Assembly (NCBI GenBank): GCA_029253805.1
Contig: JAQWYU010000052.1
Span: 1-8,610, forward strand
Source: Flavobacteriaceae bacterium
GTDB lineage: Bacteria; Bacteroidota; Bacteroidia; Flavobacteriales; Flavobacteriaceae
Direction of reading: 5' to 3'
DNA: 8,610 nucleotides
In this document: in pieces, positions 7,610 to 8,610 of the stretch
How the letters are laid out: each line of letters starts with the position of its first letter
How positions within the stretch are numbered: the stretch's first letter is position 1
Program-made: the position numbers and the translations under genes
Notes under the pieces: model-generated
The model's database searches: none
The model's input: only the letters and a program-made list of their open reading frames with translations
Told to the model about the DNA's origin: nothing

Positions 7610-8554
7610 ATGTCACAAATTACCAATACTGTTTTAATGGTTCGCCCCACTCAGTTTAGAATGAACGAACAAACATCAATCAATAATTATTATCAAAAAA
7701 GCCCTAAAAACACTCTTCCTGAAGAGGTAAATAGAATGGCTGTTAAGGAATTTGATAGTATGGTAAGAAAACTACAAAAAGTCGGAGTTCAGGTTATAGT
7801 GGTGGAGGATACTAATGAATTTGATACTCCAGACTCTATATTTCCAAATAATTGGATTTCATTTCATTCCAATGGAACTATTGGACTTTATCCTATGTTT
7901 GCTAAAAACAGACGTCTAGAACGTAAGCAGTCTATTTTAGAAGCAGTGGAAGCCCAAGGCTTCGTTATTAAAAATGTAGTAGATTACACCTCAGCAGAAT
8001 TACATAATGTATTTCTAGAAGGTACAGGGAGTATCCTCTTAGATCGTGTAAATTATAAGGCCTATTGTGCAATATCTGATCGTGCCAATGAAGATTTATT
8101 TATTGAATTTTGTGAAGATTTTGAATATACTCCTGTACTATTTTCCGCTTATCAAACAGTCCACAACAAACGTAAAAAAATATACCATACCAATGTTATG
8201 ATGTGTATTGGTGAGACGTTTGCAGTGTTATGCTGCGCTAGTATTGATAACAAGAACGAGCGCAAAACTCTAATTAAGCACCTTCAACAGGATGGAAAAA
8301 AAATTATTGAAATTTCTGAAGACCAGGTTAATCAATTTGCAGGAAATATGTTGCAACTTAAAGGGTCAGGATCAGAAAGTTATTTAGTTATGAGCCAGTC
8401 TGCCTTAAATTCACTAAGACCCGCACAGATTAAACTAATAAAGTCACATACAACGATTGTTTCAAGCCCTTTAGAAACAATTGAATCTTGTGGTGGGGGG
8501 AGTGCACGGTGTATGATGGCAGAAGTCTTTTTACCTAAAAATCCGTCAATATAG
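7610..8554 (+). CDS. ctlX: Citrulline-utilisation hydrolase family protein CtlX
   Basis: A second, divergent pentein enzyme of 314 residues. Motifs in order: the N-terminal VLMVRPTQFRMNEQT; DSIFPNNW with Asp75; LEGTGS with Glu137; YHTNVMMCIG with His193; and CGGGSARCMMAEVFLP at the C-terminus, where Cys301 is the likely nucleophile (Cys294 precedes the glycine run). This pattern is that of the CtlX group, whose Francisella members are linked to citrulline breakdown to ornithine, ammonia and CO2. Assignment to the family is fairly secure; the substrate here is inferred. The ATG lies one base after the stop of the preceding pentein gene, so translation is probably coupled. The product could act on citrulline formed by its neighbour. 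No terminator is visible in the 41 bases before the next gene, which seems to have its own promoter. Confidence 0.85.
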   Translation: MSQITNTVLMVRPTQFRMNEQTSINNYYQKSPKNTLPEEVNRMAVKEFDSMVRKLQKVGVQVIVVEDTNEFDTPDSIFPNNWISFHSNGTIGLYPMFAKNRRLERKQSILEAVEAQGFVIKNVVDYTSAELHNVFLEGTGSILLDRVNYKAYCAISDRANEDLFIEFCEDFEYTPVLFSAYQTVHNKRKKIYHTNVMMCIGETFAVLCCASIDNKNERKTLIKHLQQDGKKIIEISEDQVNQFAGNMLQLKGSGSESYLVMSQSALNSLRPAQIKLIKSHTTIVSSPLETIESCGGGSARCMMAEVFLPKNPSI

Positions 8555-8568
8555 GATTAAAAAAAATG

Positions 8569-8576
8569 TATCTTTG
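8569..8576 (+). promoter_or_regulatory. -7 promoter element for the gene starting at 8596
   Basis: TATCTTTG is a full match to TAnnTTTG and ends 19 bases before the ATG at 8596, implying a leader of about 12-15 bases. A run of eight A at 8559-8566 lies just upstream. No TTG is found at the -33 position. It marks the start of a new transcription unit after ctlX. Confidence 0.6.
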
Positions 8577-8595
8577 AATTGAAATTGATTACATA

Positions 8596-8610
8596 ATGAC
8601 TATTCAGCAA
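8596..8610 (+). CDS. Start of an unidentified gene (five codons, truncated by the window)
   Basis: An ATG at 8596 opens a frame reading MTIQQ to the window edge. The evidence that it is a real gene is its position 19 bases after a perfect -7 element and 41 bases after ctlX, on the same strand. The start is compatible with, among many others, flavobacterial arginyl-tRNA synthetases, but five residues cannot identify a family and I assign no function. Confidence 0.45.

Overview
The window is a compact, AT-rich stretch of what looks like a Bacteroidota genome, most probably class Flavobacteriia. Four things point there: the protein sequences (RpoA beginning [19 protein letters not shown]17 with a charged tail), A-rich sequence without Shine-Dalgarno motifs before the ribosomal starts, -7 elements close to the TAnnTTTG form used by the Bacteroidota primary sigma factor, and the gene order rpsK-rpsD-rpoA-rplQ-carA-eno-gltA. 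All genes lie on the + strand, all complete genes are intact, and no gap exceeds 150 bases.

Bases 1-2690 are the distal end of the large ribosomal protein/RNA polymerase operon (alpha operon part): S11, S4, RpoA and L17, closed by a good intrinsic terminator at 2654-2686. The two roomier gaps inside this operon, before rpsD and before rplQ, each hold an imperfect hairpin ending about 20 bases before the start codon. They are candidates for autogenous control but unproven.

Bases 2690-6671 hold three housekeeping genes, each preceded by a -7-like element 20-31 bases before its start codon: carA (small subunit of carbamoyl phosphate synthetase, with no carB beside it), eno (enolase) and gltA (citrate synthase). 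The carA-eno gap contains overlapping inverted repeats.

Bases 6694-8554 hold two different pentein-superfamily guanidino/ureido hydrolases in tandem, one base apart. The first has an arginine deiminase-like active site but lacks the length of a classical deiminase; the second is CtlX, of the citrulline-utilisation hydrolase family. Together they could convert arginine (or a methylated arginine) to citrulline and then to ornithine. This is the least ordinary part of the window. A further gene starts at 8596 behind its own -7 element; only five codons are visible.

Overall this is conserved core genome. I found no mobile element, CRISPR array, RNA gene or defence system. The observations worth following are the pentein pair and the small regulatory structures.
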